A stretch of 64,000 nucleotides of DNA from Planococcus kocurii. Its GTDB lineage: Bacteria > Bacillota > Bacilli > Bacillales_A > Planococcaceae. The notes below the pieces were generated by a model. It worked only from the letters and a program-made list of their open reading frames with translations. It was not told where the DNA came from and did no database searches. Every line of letters begins with the position of its first letter. The stretch's first letter is position 1. Location: NCBI RefSeq assembly GCF_001465835.2, contig NZ_CP013661.2:62001-126000 (forward strand), in the 5' to 3' direction. Shown in pieces: positions 27,792 through 37,744 of this stretch. A program made the position numbers and the translations under genes.

Positions 27792-28137
27792 AAGTGAGCA
27801 TACTTTCTCGTTCAATGTTTCTCAGACCAATAATTGAATAAGAACTTGGAAAAAGACCTGTTGCACTTCTATTTGCATTTCAGATTTATCCTTAAAGGAA
27901 ACTGTACAATTTCATTAAAAAAGAAGCGATGATGTGTAACGTATAAGATCTTTTCCCCTTAAGACTTAATCCCTATAAAAGAATAACCTGGCCATCTATA
28001 CACCTCAAAATTAGATTGTGTTTCTACTTATTAATAAACCCTGTAAATCGAGGCGGATTTTAAACAAGTAGTCTGTTCCAAGCTTATTTTCTTGCTCAAC
28101 TTTTTTTTCATACTGTGTGAAACTCAGAAATTCTACA
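27792..28137. other. Intergenic region, nothing recognised
   Basis: About 345 bp between convergent genes. No convincing frame, ribosome binding site or strong hairpin was seen. Confidence 0.5.
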
Positions 28138-28932
28138 TTATATCCACTCATGACCGTATTCACGAATGAACTTAACTTCCTTTTGATAATGCTCGACGTG
28201 GCCTTCTAGTATCATCTTTTGAAAGGCTAGATCACCTTCATTCGCTTTTCTTGCTATTGTTTCACATAATCCTTCTAATCGCAGCAATACCATTTCCAAA
28301 AACGTTTCTTCTATATCCTCCCCATAAGATTCAAAAAAAAACTTTATTCGCCGTTTTATGCGATCAGCATCTGTTGAAGAATCATAATAACCTTCTCCCT
28401 TATCTGCTTCGGCTAAATTATACCTACTTAAAGGGACACATGTATAAACGGTATATGCCATGTCCCAAAGTCTCGGGCCAGGACCAGCATTATCAAAATC
28501 AATGATACCAACCGGTTTTTCATGATTGAAAATAATATTGTATATGGCAAAATCATTGTGGCACATCACTTCATAATTCGGGGGAGTATTATCCAACGAT
28601 TGCCAGCTGTCATCAAATGAAAAATTGCTTACTGAATCATGATAAAGACGTAGCATTTTCGCTATCTTTTGCAGCACTTCATCTGACCACATATACTTTT
28701 TTACTGGATAATTACCAGCCTCTCCTTCAATAAACGTTAAAATCTCTTTCCCCTTGTTATCTATCCCTAAAAATTGGGGTGACTGACGGAAACCTGTAAT
28801 CGCTAAATGCTTTAAAAGCTCATGAATTTTAAAACTTTCTGGCTTTAACTTTCGGTGAACTGTGTCTCCATTACGATAGACATCCGAAACGTTTCCTCCA
28901 ACTAGTTTTTCTTCACCTTGATAATTGGGCAC
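28138..28932 (-). CDS. Aminoglycoside phosphotransferase-like (APH) kinase
   Basis: About 264 residues. The kinase catalytic loop is MCHNDFAIYNIIFN (Brenner-type H-x-D) and the metal Asp is in PVGIIDFDNAGPGP, which define the APH/choline-kinase-like fold. It phosphorylates a small molecule such as an antibiotic, choline or a sugar; the target is unknown. The GTG at 28932 is preferred, 8 bases after GGAGG; the TTG at 28938 touches that site. It follows an adenylate-kinase-like gene by 28 bp. Confidence 0.82.
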   Translation of the reverse strand: MPNYQGEEKLVGGNVSDVYRNGDTVHRKLKPESFKIHELLKHLAITGFRQSPQFLGIDNKGKEILTFIEGEAGNYPVKKYMWSDEVLQKIAKMLRLYHDSVSNFSFDDSWQSLDNTPPNYEVMCHNDFAIYNIIFNHEKPVGIIDFDNAGPGPRLWDMAYTVYTCVPLSRYNLAEADKGEGYYDSSTDADRIKRRIKFFFESYGEDIEETFLEMVLLRLEGLCETIARKANEGDLAFQKMILEGHVEHYQKEVKFIREYGHEWI

Positions 28933-28960
28933 GCTCAACTCCTCCTCAATTTTACTTCCC

Positions 28961-29512
28961 TTAAATTTGACTTGAATTATTCCTATTCAAGTAGTTCATA
29001 ACCTTCGCAACACGTTCTTCGATTGAATAGTCACCCTCGATTCTTAAAAGTGGACAAGATAATTCGGCCATCCATTGTTCATGCAAGGCTTTGCTTCTGA
29101 CTTCCATGCCTGCATGGTCATAAAGGGATGCCCACTTCAGAAAAACTTGCGATTCCTCGTATCTACTGCCACTAGGCGAAACCGCATTTCCGTACCGTTC
29201 TATTTCCCGCTCTTGCAACCTTGCTAGCCTGACTTCTGATGGAATCCATAAGAAAATAACTAGGTTGAAATAAGGCACAAAGCAGTTTCCCCAGCCAGCT
29301 ACAGCGCCTGTCAGGATACATTGATCATCTCGCGACAAATCCTCCTTAAGCATTTCCTGTCTTTCAAGTGTAGATCTTTGTTCAGTGAATTTGGTTTTCC
29401 AAAAATAATCATCCGTATCCAAGTGGGTATATGGCAGGACGTTTGCTAACGAGTTGCCAAGTGTCGTTGTTCCTGATCCTGCAGCCCCCATGATATGAAT
29501 TTTACTATTCAT
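28961..29512 (-). CDS. P-loop nucleotide kinase-like protein
   Basis: About 183 residues. Walker A is GAAGSGTTTLG; the following HLDTDDYFWK and the LID-like RLARLQEREIERYG resemble adenylate-kinase-like small kinases (AAA_18/FlaR-like proteins). It has two adjacent ATGs (29515 and 29512); the second is 7 bases after GGAGG. Probably co-transcribed with the following phosphotransferase gene. Substrate unknown. Confidence 0.78.
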   Translation of the reverse strand: MNSKIHIMGAAGSGTTTLGNSLANVLPYTHLDTDDYFWKTKFTEQRSTLERQEMLKEDLSRDDQCILTGAVAGWGNCFVPYFNLVIFLWIPSEVRLARLQEREIERYGNAVSPSGSRYEESQVFLKWASLYDHAGMEVRSKALHEQWMAELSCPLLRIEGDYSIEERVAKVMNYLNRNNSSQI

Positions 29513-29617
29513 CATTTCTCCTCCCACATAAGAACTTGGAAAAAATACATTTTAACATCTGCTCTTTCGATAATCTGAAAATATGTAAATTAAATAAATA
29601 GGATCAATCTTCATGTA

Positions 29618-30262
29618 TTACAATAAATTTGAGCTCGTTGACTCCTTATTCAAAGACAACCAAACATCTATAACTTCTTTAATTGAAAAATCAATATATC
29701 CTGAAATCTGTTGGAATGAATACACTTCCAGTTCTTTTAGTAAATCTTCCTGACTATATATGAAGTCTTCAAGAGTTTCTTCTTTAAACTTTTTTAAATC
29801 CTCCAATTTGATTTCATCTATAGCGCTTTTGAAAAGAATGTCTTCGACTAATTCACCCTTCAGATACCTGCAGTTAAACCATTCAATTAGTTTCCCGTTT
29901 AATTTTCTAAAGTCGTTATGCCATCTTTCCAACAGCCTTGGATCAGCATCTACACGATTTTTGAAATTATTTTTGAAATAAACCTGCTTCATCCATACAT
30001 CATCGGAAATTAGATGCGTCAAGTAGCCAAGCGCATATTCATTTAGAATTTCAGTCGGGTATTTTTCGATGAAGCGCTTGTAGTTCACAAATCTTGTCCC
30101 ATCCTCCAAGCTTCCCTCAAAAAAATGCGAATCCGTTTTTCGTTTTCTAGTAAAAGCTGCATCCGGTGAAATTGCACCCAAAAGAAAAACTTGCTTATTT
30201 TCAATTGGTAATTTTTTTGATACTTTATCTGCAATGATTAAGTGCATGATTCTTGATCCCAT
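29618..30262 (-). CDS. Zinc-dependent phospholipase C-like domain protein
   Basis: 214 residues. It opens MHLIIADKVSKKLPI and has FLLGAISPDAAF, HFFEGS, and YALGYLTHLISDDVW, the histidine and aspartate pattern of the zinc-dependent phospholipase C (PF00882-type) family. In Bacillales these are small cytoplasmic proteins of unproven activity. AAGGAG lies before the ATG at 30262. Stands alone. Confidence 0.75.
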   Translation of the reverse strand: MGSRIMHLIIADKVSKKLPIENKQVFLLGAISPDAAFTRKRKTDSHFFEGSLEDGTRFVNYKRFIEKYPTEILNEYALGYLTHLISDDVWMKQVYFKNNFKNRVDADPRLLERWHNDFRKLNGKLIEWFNCRYLKGELVEDILFKSAIDEIKLEDLKKFKEETLEDFIYSQEDLLKELEVYSFQQISGYIDFSIKEVIDVWLSLNKESTSSNLL

Positions 30263-30378
30263 CCCTACACTCCTTACTTAACATTAAATTCTGTATATCA
30301 TTAAGAAAATTCGTTACAGACTATGCATTCTTAAAAAATCCTCGAGAAAAGGGCTAACGCCACCTTTGCTTCATTAGG

Positions 30379-30876
30379 TTATTTCGTTCTGAAATTAGCC
30401 GCTTCCAGAAGAATTTCTTGATAAATTTCATTCCACTTCGGGTAGTATAAACCAACTTCATTGATTGGAACGAATATTCTTTGTGAGGATTCATACTCCG
30501 CTTTAAAGGGATGCAATGTCTCGATATTCATTCGATAAAATACTTGGTACCCGACCTTAGGATATTTCCCATTTTCATCCCAAATCAAATTTTCAGAATG
30601 ATCCACAATGAGGTGTCCTAGCAATTGATAATCCCCTGAAACATATCCCTCTTCCATCGCTTCTCTTTGAAAACAATCCTGTGGAGTTTCATTTTCTTCA
30701 ATATGTCCTCCAGGGAAATCCCATCCACGATGATTCAATTCGACTAAGAGCAACTGACCTTCATAAAAACAAAAGCCATGCACACTAGTTATTAACTGAT
30801 AATTAGGAAGGGAATCATTCGCTTCCCATATTAATTTAACTGTGGCTTCTCCCCACCTGACATAAGACGTGGTCAT
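30379..30876 (-). CDS. Nudix hydrolase
   Basis: 165 residues. The Nudix box is GGHIEENETPQDCFQREAME, then EGYV; the terminal glycine of the consensus is replaced by Tyr. Such enzymes hydrolyse nucleoside diphosphates linked to another moiety. AGGAGGATT precedes the ATG. Single gene. Confidence 0.85.
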   Translation of the reverse strand: MTTSYVRWGEATVKLIWEANDSLPNYQLITSVHGFCFYEGQLLLVELNHRGWDFPGGHIEENETPQDCFQREAMEEGYVSGDYQLLGHLIVDHSENLIWDENGKYPKVGYQVFYRMNIETLHPFKAEYESSQRIFVPINEVGLYYPKWNEIYQEILLEAANFRTK

Positions 30877-30984
30877 ATATCCAATCCTCCTTTCTAGTAT
30901 GAAGTTAAAATGTTCAACTTGTATTGACTTAAAATAGCATTTCTTTGTTCGTTCTTATATTCTTGTGTCGGTAACCTTTCACTT

Positions 30985-31422
30985 TCATCCTTAATGTAAC
31001 TACAATAAGAAGAACTGGTGATTAATTAGCAAGCAATTCTGACTACTCTCCATTTCGGTAGAGTTAAAAAGGAGATTGATCCAAAGTTCATAAGCTTCAG
31101 AACCATATCCTCCATTCCAGTATTCTTTATCGTAAATGACAACTCCCGTCTCGAGTCAGTTCGTATTCTTGTCTATCCAATATGCCCCACATAGCCCATA
31201 ACTTTTTCTTCAGTTCTAATTACTAGAGAAGCTGGAACTCCTGATGATTTTTTCTTCAGTCAAACAGTATTTCCAATATTTCTTCTGTATTACATACTGT
31301 AGTACGTACAATTCCATTTTTTGCCTCCTACTTTTTTCTTCAAATCTCCAAAAATACAGTTTGTTCAAGTTTTCTTTCGTGTTTTTAACTAAGTCGATTT
31401 TAGCTCCAATTAGTTCAACCAT
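30985..31422 (-). pseudogene. GNAT acetyltransferase pseudogene (RimJ/RimL type)
   Basis: The minus strand starts MVELIGAKIDLVKNTKENLN, then KLYFWRFEEK, the opening of a RimJ-like GNAT. It then jumps among frames: GVPASLVIRTEEKVMGYVG, then VVIYDKEYWNGGYGSEAYEL with the acetyl-CoA loop. Several frameshifts and a missing C-terminus mean it is not functional. An intact-looking 68-codon frame at its start is only the first fragment. Confidence 0.75.
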
Positions 31423-31517
31423 AAAAAGTTAGTCACTCTACCGGAATATTGTTTAAAAATTTAACGAAAAATATTTTCCTTCTCTCCATTTTCTCTACCA
31501 GCAGAAATTGAAAACAG

Positions 31518-32051
31518 TTATATCTGTTCGAGTATTAAACTTACAATTCTAGCTGCCGATTGAGATCCATCTACGACGAAGTCAGCGCTTGGCTTTATTG
31601 TAGACAGCATCTCCAGATAGCCCCTTCTCCCTTGTGAGGTATAGTGTTTCATCGCTTCCATAATCTCTTCTGTAGAGCTATGTTGGAAGTCCCTAATCGT
31701 TCGACGTGCAAATGCGATATCCAAGGGTGTATCGATAAAGACGGAAAAACTGATGAAAGAATGCATGTCAGCATGCCGATAGGAAAACGGAAAATCCAAT
31801 ACAATATAATCGAAAGGTTCCGTCAACAATTTTTCCAAGTCCTTTACAAAAGGAGAAAGATTCCATTCATTATAATCATTTCCACGATTTAGCCAACCTA
31901 TTACATTTTCAGGGCCCTCTAAATCATACTCATCGAAGTAAAGTGCTTTAGAATTTGGTAATCTTTCATTCAACTTTTTAGTAATTGTTGTTTTTCCGCC
32001 ACCAGAAATACTGGCAATGGCAATAACAATAGGTTTTTTTGCTTCATCCAT
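31518..32051 (-). CDS. Uridine kinase-like P-loop NTPase
   Basis: 177 residues. Walker A SISGGGKTTITKKL, then LYFDEYDLEG and YIVLDFPFSYRH (Walker B), and RRTIRDF in the lid region. It resembles the small uridine kinase/phosphoribulokinase-like NTPases, which phosphorylate nucleosides or other small molecules. AAAGAGGTGG lies before the ATG. Stands alone. Confidence 0.78.
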   Translation of the reverse strand: MDEAKKPIVIAIASISGGGKTTITKKLNERLPNSKALYFDEYDLEGPENVIGWLNRGNDYNEWNLSPFVKDLEKLLTEPFDYIVLDFPFSYRHADMHSFISFSVFIDTPLDIAFARRTIRDFQHSSTEEIMEAMKHYTSQGRRGYLEMLSTIKPSADFVVDGSQSAARIVSLILEQI

Positions 32052-32306
32052 ACAACCACCTCTTTTTACAGTTATTTCTGATAACTAGAATACGATTCAT
32101 TTACTATATCCAATTTTTCTATTTTAATCCAGTTACCGCCTGAAATAATAGTATAATGAAAATACTTTATTATTTATTAGTAGAAGCGTACAGATTTTTG
32201 ATTTACCGATATGGACTTATAAATTGTACATAGTATTACCGCAACGACTACTTTTTCATCACAACCCAATCAGGATGCTTGAGTTTCAAGTAAAGGAGAG
32301 AGAAAA

Positions 32307-33191
32307 ATGCAGAACTATAAAATAACTACACAAGATGGAATAGCGAATTACTATGAATACGGGGATGCTAAAAATCCGAGCATTGTTTGCCTTCATGGAC
32401 TTGCAGGAAATGGGTTGTATAGTTTCGATGAACTTGCCTTTCTTCTTGAAGAAAATTTCCACTTAATTGTAGTGGATAGTCCTGGACATGGAGAGACTTC
32501 TTCTTTTTTAAATGAAGATGATTATCTTTTTTCGAATTTAGCAACATGGCTTCATCAAGTGATTGAAAAAATTATTTCCGGATCTTTTTATCTTATGGGG
32601 CATTCTTGGGGCGCAGATATGGCGCTGCATTTTACACGCTTTTATCCAGAAAAAATTGAGGGTCTGATCATGCTTGATGGCGGTTTTACTTTCCCGCAAA
32701 ACCAGCCCGAAATGACATTTGAATATGTCTATAAAGGGTGGAGAAATTACATGGAACAGTCGGTATTTGCAAATGAAGAAGAAATTTCCCAGGAGTACCT
32801 GACGTATACAAACCGGTGGGATTCACGCAAAGAGAAATACGCTGCGTCCCTTTTTAAAAAGAGACAGGATGGAAACTTTGAATTGGCAGCATCGACTTTT
32901 ACCGTTCTCGCTATTATCAAAGCATTTTTTAAAGAGCCTTTTACAGAAGTCTATCCATTTATCAAGATGCCAACACTCTTGCTTTATGCAGAACTTCCTA
33001 AGAGCTTGAACGCGGCAAGAGTGACAGGGATTGGTCAGCTGCGAAGCAATGTTGAAAATGTTTCAGTAATAGCTATAGGTGGTTCGTCACATATGATCCA
33101 ATGGGACGAACCACAACAAATCGCTATAATTATCAGCAAGTGGATCATGGGGGAAGGTTGCGCCATATTTCCACCTTTTACGGTCATTTAG
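32307..33191 (+). CDS. Alpha/beta hydrolase
   Basis: 294 residues. Oxyanion HGLAG near residue 30, nucleophile elbow MGHSWGAD around residue 98, and late histidine in GGSSHMIQWDEP. This is the usual alpha/beta hydrolase order; the family covers esterases, lipases and haloalkane hydrolases. No signal peptide. AAAGGAGAGAG precedes the ATG. Confidence 0.88.
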   Translation: MQNYKITTQDGIANYYEYGDAKNPSIVCLHGLAGNGLYSFDELAFLLEENFHLIVVDSPGHGETSSFLNEDDYLFSNLATWLHQVIEKIISGSFYLMGHSWGADMALHFTRFYPEKIEGLIMLDGGFTFPQNQPEMTFEYVYKGWRNYMEQSVFANEEEISQEYLTYTNRWDSRKEKYAASLFKKRQDGNFELAASTFTVLAIIKAFFKEPFTEVYPFIKMPTLLLYAELPKSLNAARVTGIGQLRSNVENVSVIAIGGSSHMIQWDEPQQIAIIISKWIMGEGCAIFPPFTVI

Positions 33192-33238
33192 TCTCTGACA
33201 ACTGATGCTAGGTTACTTTACATTTATCGAAGAAGCTT

Positions 33239-33814
33239 TTACTCATTTATATGTAAGGTAATGATTAACCGATTCCAAGTAAGCTTCCAATTTTTCTGTT
33301 GAATGCGCTTTTGATAGACTGCAATACGCTCTTTATTTGCCGTGAAAAAAGGAGTCGGTCTAACCGTTAAGCTAATTACATCTATGATTCCATGAGGGGC
33401 TATTAATACTAGGTTATCGTTTTTGTCTAATTTAATTCCTAGCGCGGTCGCAGTTTCTGGGAACTTTGCTATTGCGTCAATAGCTGAACTATAAGGTGCT
33501 ACTCTATTTCTACTATGCATCCGTGCCTGATTCTTTACGGACCATGGCACATTAGGAAGTAAACTTACTAAGGTGCTTTCTAGTTGTTTTTCTATTTTTT
33601 CATCTAAATTTTCAGCATCATAATAAATTACATCAATATCCCGTAGAGTAGTTCTTTCACCATATCCATGCAAGGTATCCCAGACTTTCGAGCGAATAAA
33701 ACCCGCACAAATCCAGCTATCAGGAAGATTTAATCCCTTCACCGTTTTAAGTAGTTTCATCATCCATGCGTCTTTTCGTATCAATTCAATAATATCGTTC
33801 TCACTTTTAATCAC
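33239..33814 (-). CDS. Nucleotidyltransferase family protein (NTP_transf_6/DUF925-like)
   Basis: 191 residues from a GTG at 33814, preceded by GGGGAGAGAAG; the longer frame to 33868 has no such site. Shows WICAGFIRSKVWDTLHG, TTLRDIDVIYYD (metal Asp pair), MHSRN and PFFTANKERIAVYQKRI, the conserved features of the NTP_transf_6 family. The reaction is unknown. Confidence 0.82.
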   Translation of the reverse strand: MIKSENDIIELIRKDAWMMKLLKTVKGLNLPDSWICAGFIRSKVWDTLHGYGERTTLRDIDVIYYDAENLDEKIEKQLESTLVSLLPNVPWSVKNQARMHSRNRVAPYSSAIDAIAKFPETATALGIKLDKNDNLVLIAPHGIIDVISLTVRPTPFFTANKERIAVYQKRIQQKNWKLTWNRLIITLHINE

Positions 33815-33978
33815 GGACTTCTCTCCCCTTCCACAAGTATTTACTATTAGCCAGAGAAAAAAGATCATCAGGTGGTCGTCTTTACAGTGTAGCTATAATT
33901 ATATCAAAACTTTCGGAATTATAAGTCTTAAAAAAATCTATATTACGAGTAATCTTAATAAAGAATGGAGGCAACCAG

Positions 33979-34509
33979 ATGATAGATTATCGAATAATAC
34001 CCACAGAAAATTTTTCTGAAAAAATTGGGGAACTTGTTTCCATGTTGGAACATACGAGAGAAGTTACGCTAAATGAGATTTTTGATTTAAGTCAAAGAGA
34101 TTTGGATTATTTATCCGATAAAAGAGGGAATTCCATCGGTTCTCTTTTGACCCACATTGCATCTATTGAATTTGTTCATCAAACTATTTCAAGCGAAAAT
34201 AGAGATCTGACAGAAAGTGAATACATAAAATGGAGAACTTCTTTAGAACTTGGAGATACAGCTAGAGTGGAGATCCAAAAAAATCCTCTTGTTTATTATT
34301 TGAACGAATTACATCAAGTTCGACAAGACACTTTAGCATTACTAAAATCTAAGCAGGACAGTTGGTTAGCAGAAGAAAAAATATGGCCTAGTGGCACTCT
34401 CTATAATAATTACTATCTTTGGTTCCATGTCATGGAGGATGAGATTAACCATCGCGGACAAATTCGAACAATTAAAAGATTGTTAAAAAGTAAAGATTTT
34501 AATTATTAG
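33979..34509 (+). CDS. DinB family protein
   Basis: 176 residues. A four-helix-bundle protein with SIGSLLTHIASIEFVHQ and HVMEDEINHRGQIRTIKRLL, carrying the three-histidine metal site of the DinB/DUF664 family. Members are often metal-dependent hydrolases or bacillithiol-transferase-like. GGAGGCAACCAG precedes the ATG. Confidence 0.85.
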   Translation: MIDYRIIPTENFSEKIGELVSMLEHTREVTLNEIFDLSQRDLDYLSDKRGNSIGSLLTHIASIEFVHQTISSENRDLTESEYIKWRTSLELGDTARVEIQKNPLVYYLNELHQVRQDTLALLKSKQDSWLAEEKIWPSGTLYNNYYLWFHVMEDEINHRGQIRTIKRLLKSKDFNY

Positions 34510-34860
34510 ACTTGATTCCCACAAACAATAAAAATTTCCAAATCAGCTAGATTTACTGTTTAAAAAAAGTTGTATATAAATTTGGACAAATAAGCAATTG
34601 AATGCATCATTTTTCTAGCGAATCTTCTATCTTCTTGGTTTTTATGACACATTTTTTGGTATATTATTCCTCAATCATCTAGGAAAATTCACTAAGAAAT
34701 GCTATAGTCAACAGGATCAGAAATTTCACTAAACGAGCCAGTGCTATACAAGGAGGCGTTTATTATGACAAACAAAATTACCGTTTCCATTAATGAGTAC
34801 AAGGGGATAGCGCCTAATTAACATTATTTCGCATTCCCCGAAAATCGAAAGGGGAAAATT
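34510..34860. other. Intergenic region with an 18-codon mini-frame
   Basis: About 350 bp between two plus-strand genes. Apart from the short frame at 34765-34821, nothing was recognised. A promoter for the downstream GNAT gene is likely here but I could not fix its boxes. Confidence 0.4.
34765..34821 (+). other. Short 18-codon frame with a strong ribosome binding site
   Basis: ATG preceded by AAGGAGGCG at 7 bases, encoding MTNKITVSINEYKGIAPN. It ends 39 bp before the GNAT gene. It could be a leader peptide or the fused ends of a deleted gene. Confidence 0.3.
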
Positions 34861-35316
34861 ATGAGTATAGAAAATGTGAAAATCGTCGAATTGACTGCAG
34901 AAAATTGGTATGACTGCTGTGAATTAGAGGTAGCAGAAGAACAAGTACAATACATGGAACCAAATGCTGTATCAATTGCTCAATCGAAGTTTGAAACTAG
35001 CTTAAAACCTTACGCCATCTATACAGGTGAGAAAACAGTCGGCTTTTTGATGTATAACTCTATTCCGGAGGAACTTGACGGTTATTGGGTATACCGAATA
35101 ATGGTGGACAAAGCCTTCCAAGGTCAAGGAATTGGGAAAGCTGCAACTAAATTAATGATTGCTGAGATGGCCAAATCACTGCATGCCACAAAAATTGTCG
35201 TCGGCTATCATCCAGACAACTTGAATGCCCATAATTTATATGCAAGTTTGGGATTCGAGGACCATGGAGATCGGTTCGGCAAAGAAATGGCTGTTGTAAA
35301 ACAATTAGTCGATTAA
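34861..35316 (+). CDS. GNAT acetyltransferase, spermidine/diamine acetyltransferase-like
   Basis: 151 residues. YRIMVDKAFQGQGIGKAA is the acetyl-CoA loop, and YHPDNLNAHNLYASLGFED the C-terminal signature. It resembles the BltD/PaiA-like polyamine acetyltransferases in pattern. AAAGGGGAAAATT precedes the ATG. A strong terminator follows at 35480. Confidence 0.82.
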   Translation: MSIENVKIVELTAENWYDCCELEVAEEQVQYMEPNAVSIAQSKFETSLKPYAIYTGEKTVGFLMYNSIPEELDGYWVYRIMVDKAFQGQGIGKAATKLMIAEMAKSLHATKIVVGYHPDNLNAHNLYASLGFEDHGDRFGKEMAVVKQLVD

Positions 35317-35479
35317 CGAATCAAAAAAACGTTTTTTGGATGCATACAAGATGAGACCGTATTGCGCAAATGTCCGAACGATTAATCGAACGTTCCTCGA
35401 TAAACTTTTTGTGATCTATAGTTATCGTAAAAAGCACTCGCTATTCGAGACATTTATACACCCTGCACACGAAAGCATA

Positions 35480-35517
35480 AACGCCCAACCAGTTCCCTGG
35501 TTGGGCGTTTTCTTTTT
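35480..35517 (+). terminator. Rho-independent terminator
   Basis: Stem AACGCCCAACCAG with its complement, TTCC loop, then TTTTCTTTTT. Downstream of the GNAT gene. Confidence 0.9.
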
Positions 35518-35535
35518 GAAAGCAATCCACTAGAA

Positions 35536-35748
35536 TTAAGAAAATAGTTCTTTATCTGCAGAAACCTGACGGTAAAGTGAGAAAACCTCTTCATTTTCCT
35601 TCTCCCACGTTAAATCTCTCTGCATTGGAATCGCATAAGCTGCCTCCATGTCACTCACAAGAGTAGCCAACATTCGTTTTTTCCGATTTGTCGGATACGC
35701 TCCCTGCTTGATTACTTCATAACGTTTCGTATAGTACTTCAACATCAT
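35536..35748 (-). CDS. Small protein of unknown function
   Basis: 70 residues, basic, no membrane helix or signal peptide (MLKYYTKRYEVIKQGAYPTN). GAGGGAG lies 8 bases before the ATG pair at 35748. Not assigned to a family; the binding site makes it likely real. Confidence 0.5.
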   Translation of the reverse strand: MMLKYYTKRYEVIKQGAYPTNRKKRMLATLVSDMEAAYAIPMQRDLTWEKENEEVFSLYRQVSADKELFS

Positions 35749-36034
35749 TCTACATACTCCCTCAAGTAAAAAAATGGCCGTGCTATCCGCTATTTCTTCG
35801 TTTAGCCTTTCAGTATACCGGAGTATTTCATATCTTTATATTAAATATACTCATACGAACTCCAGATAGCTACTTCTAAACAGTGAAGCGGGTACATATG
35901 ATTTGATCCTAGACATAAAGCAAGAGAAAAGCACTTTAACCTCCTCCCTTCCTGATATTCAATCCTAGATAAAACGTTTCTAGCGTTTATTATCAAAATA
36001 AGAGTTAGTTCGTGCCCTTCGCTAAATTTCTTCC

Positions 36035-37726
36035 TTACATTTTTTCAGGTGCTTTGACTCCCAGTAATCGTAACCCTTCCTTTAAGACAATTGTTACTGC
36101 TTGAACCAATGCTAATCTCCCTTCTTGCTCAAGATCTTCGTTTAGTATTTTCACGTGGCTATAATAGGTGTTAAATTCTTGTGCCAGTAAAATTAGGTAT
36201 TTAGCAATTTGTGAAGGTTCAGCATGATCAAAGCTTTTTGCAATAATTTCTGGGAATGCAAGTAATAACTTTACGATCGGCCAACTGTAGTCATCATTTA
36301 ACCCCACTGGATTGAGATGATAACTATCAATGCCAGACTTGGTTAAAATCGAACGAGCTCTTGCATGCGCATATTGAACGTATGGACCCGTAGCACCTTC
36401 AAATTTCAGCATTTCTGAAAGCGAGAATTCTATATTATTTTGACGTTCGTTTTTTAAATCATGAAAAATGATAGCTCCAACTCCGACCATTTTTGCAACC
36501 TCGTCCTTGAAAGCCAAAGTCGGACTTTTTTCAGCTATATTTTTCTCTGCCAGTCCAATTGCTTCTTTGATGACTTGTTCCAGCAATACTACTGTGCCTT
36601 TTCTAGTGGACATCTTTTTCCCATGCTTCAAGATGAAACCAAAAGGAACATGGATCATGTCATTTGCCCATTCGTATCCCAGTTTTTCCAGCACAAAAAA
36701 CAATTGTTTAAAATGCAGTGTCTGTTCTTGTCCTACTACATAAAAGGATTTATCAAATTGATAATTTCTTTTTCTGAAAACAGCTGCTGCTAAATCACGG
36801 GTGCCATATAGTGTAGCACCATCTGATTTTCTAATTAATAATGGCGACAAGTTATAGTTGCTCAAATCAACAATGTCAGCTCCATTTGACTTCACCAACA
36901 ATTGTTTTTCCTCAAGCAACTTCACTATTTCATTCATTTTATCGTTATAAAATGCTTCACCATTATAGGAATCAAAATCAATATCTAATAATTTATAAAT
37001 TTTAGCGAATTCTTGAAGAGACTCGTTTCGGAACCATTCCCATAATTTTCTCGCTTCCTCATCTCCGTCTTCAAGCTTTTTGAACCACAGTCTCGCGCTA
37101 TTTTCCAAGGCGGGATCTGCCTCAGCTTTCTCATGGAACTTAACATACAGCTTCAACAATTCACTAATGGGTTCATTTTTTACATCTGCTTCTTTCCCCC
37201 AAGCTTTATAAGCAGCAATCAATTTACCGAATTGAGTTCCCCAGTCACCTAAGTGATTGATTCGAACTGTTTGAAAGCCACATTTTTCGGATATGTTTGC
37301 TAAAGAGTTACCAATAACAGTTGATCTAAGATGACCCATAGAAAAGGGTTTCGCAATATTTGGAGAAGAGAAATCTAAAGTCACAACCTTTGACTGTCCC
37401 ATATCAGAAGATCCGTATTCAGTGCGCTTATGTAAAACTGTTTTTATCGTTTTTAAACTGACAACAGTTTTGTTATAAAAACAGTTTACATACGGACCTT
37501 CCGCCACTACCTTTTCAAAAAAAGGATGGGAAACTTTTTGTGCCAAGTCTTTTGCTATTTCTACTGGAGACTTTTTAAGTAGCTTTGCCAATGTGAAACA
37601 GGGGAAAGCTATATCTCCTTGTGTGCTATATTTTGGTTGTTCAATCAATTTCACAACCTCATTAAACTCCAGTATTCCGCTCAAACTTGAAGCAATTTCA
37701 TCAGCGTAAGTTCTCAATAAATCCAT
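36035..37726 (-). CDS. argS: Arginyl-tRNA synthetase
   Basis: 563 residues, normal length. Class I motifs: FSSPNIAKPFSMGHLRSTVI (ArgRS form of HIGH) and GKKMSTRKGTVVLL (KMSKS equivalent). The N-terminal ~100 residues form the Arg-tRNA-specific domain, and the C-terminus carries the DALR-type anticodon-binding domain. It charges tRNA-Arg with arginine. AGGGGGAGA precedes the ATG. Transcription is set by the T-box leader upstream. Whether the genome has a second argS copy cannot be seen here. Confidence 0.95.
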   Translation of the reverse strand: MDLLRTYADEIASSLSGILEFNEVVKLIEQPKYSTQGDIAFPCFTLAKLLKKSPVEIAKDLAQKVSHPFFEKVVAEGPYVNCFYNKTVVSLKTIKTVLHKRTEYGSSDMGQSKVVTLDFSSPNIAKPFSMGHLRSTVIGNSLANISEKCGFQTVRINHLGDWGTQFGKLIAAYKAWGKEADVKNEPISELLKLYVKFHEKAEADPALENSARLWFKKLEDGDEEARKLWEWFRNESLQEFAKIYKLLDIDFDSYNGEAFYNDKMNEIVKLLEEKQLLVKSNGADIVDLSNYNLSPLLIRKSDGATLYGTRDLAAAVFRKRNYQFDKSFYVVGQEQTLHFKQLFFVLEKLGYEWANDMIHVPFGFILKHGKKMSTRKGTVVLLEQVIKEAIGLAEKNIAEKSPTLAFKDEVAKMVGVGAIIFHDLKNERQNNIEFSLSEMLKFEGATGPYVQYAHARARSILTKSGIDSYHLNPVGLNDDYSWPIVKLLLAFPEIIAKSFDHAEPSQIAKYLILLAQEFNTYYSHVKILNEDLEQEGRLALVQAVTIVLKEGLRLLGVKAPEKM

Positions 37727-37744
37727 ACAATCTCCCCCTTTTTT

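Noticed and set aside
31216-31422. 68-codon frame as a small gene
   Set aside because: It is only the first fragment of a frameshifted GNAT gene whose later parts are readable in other frames.
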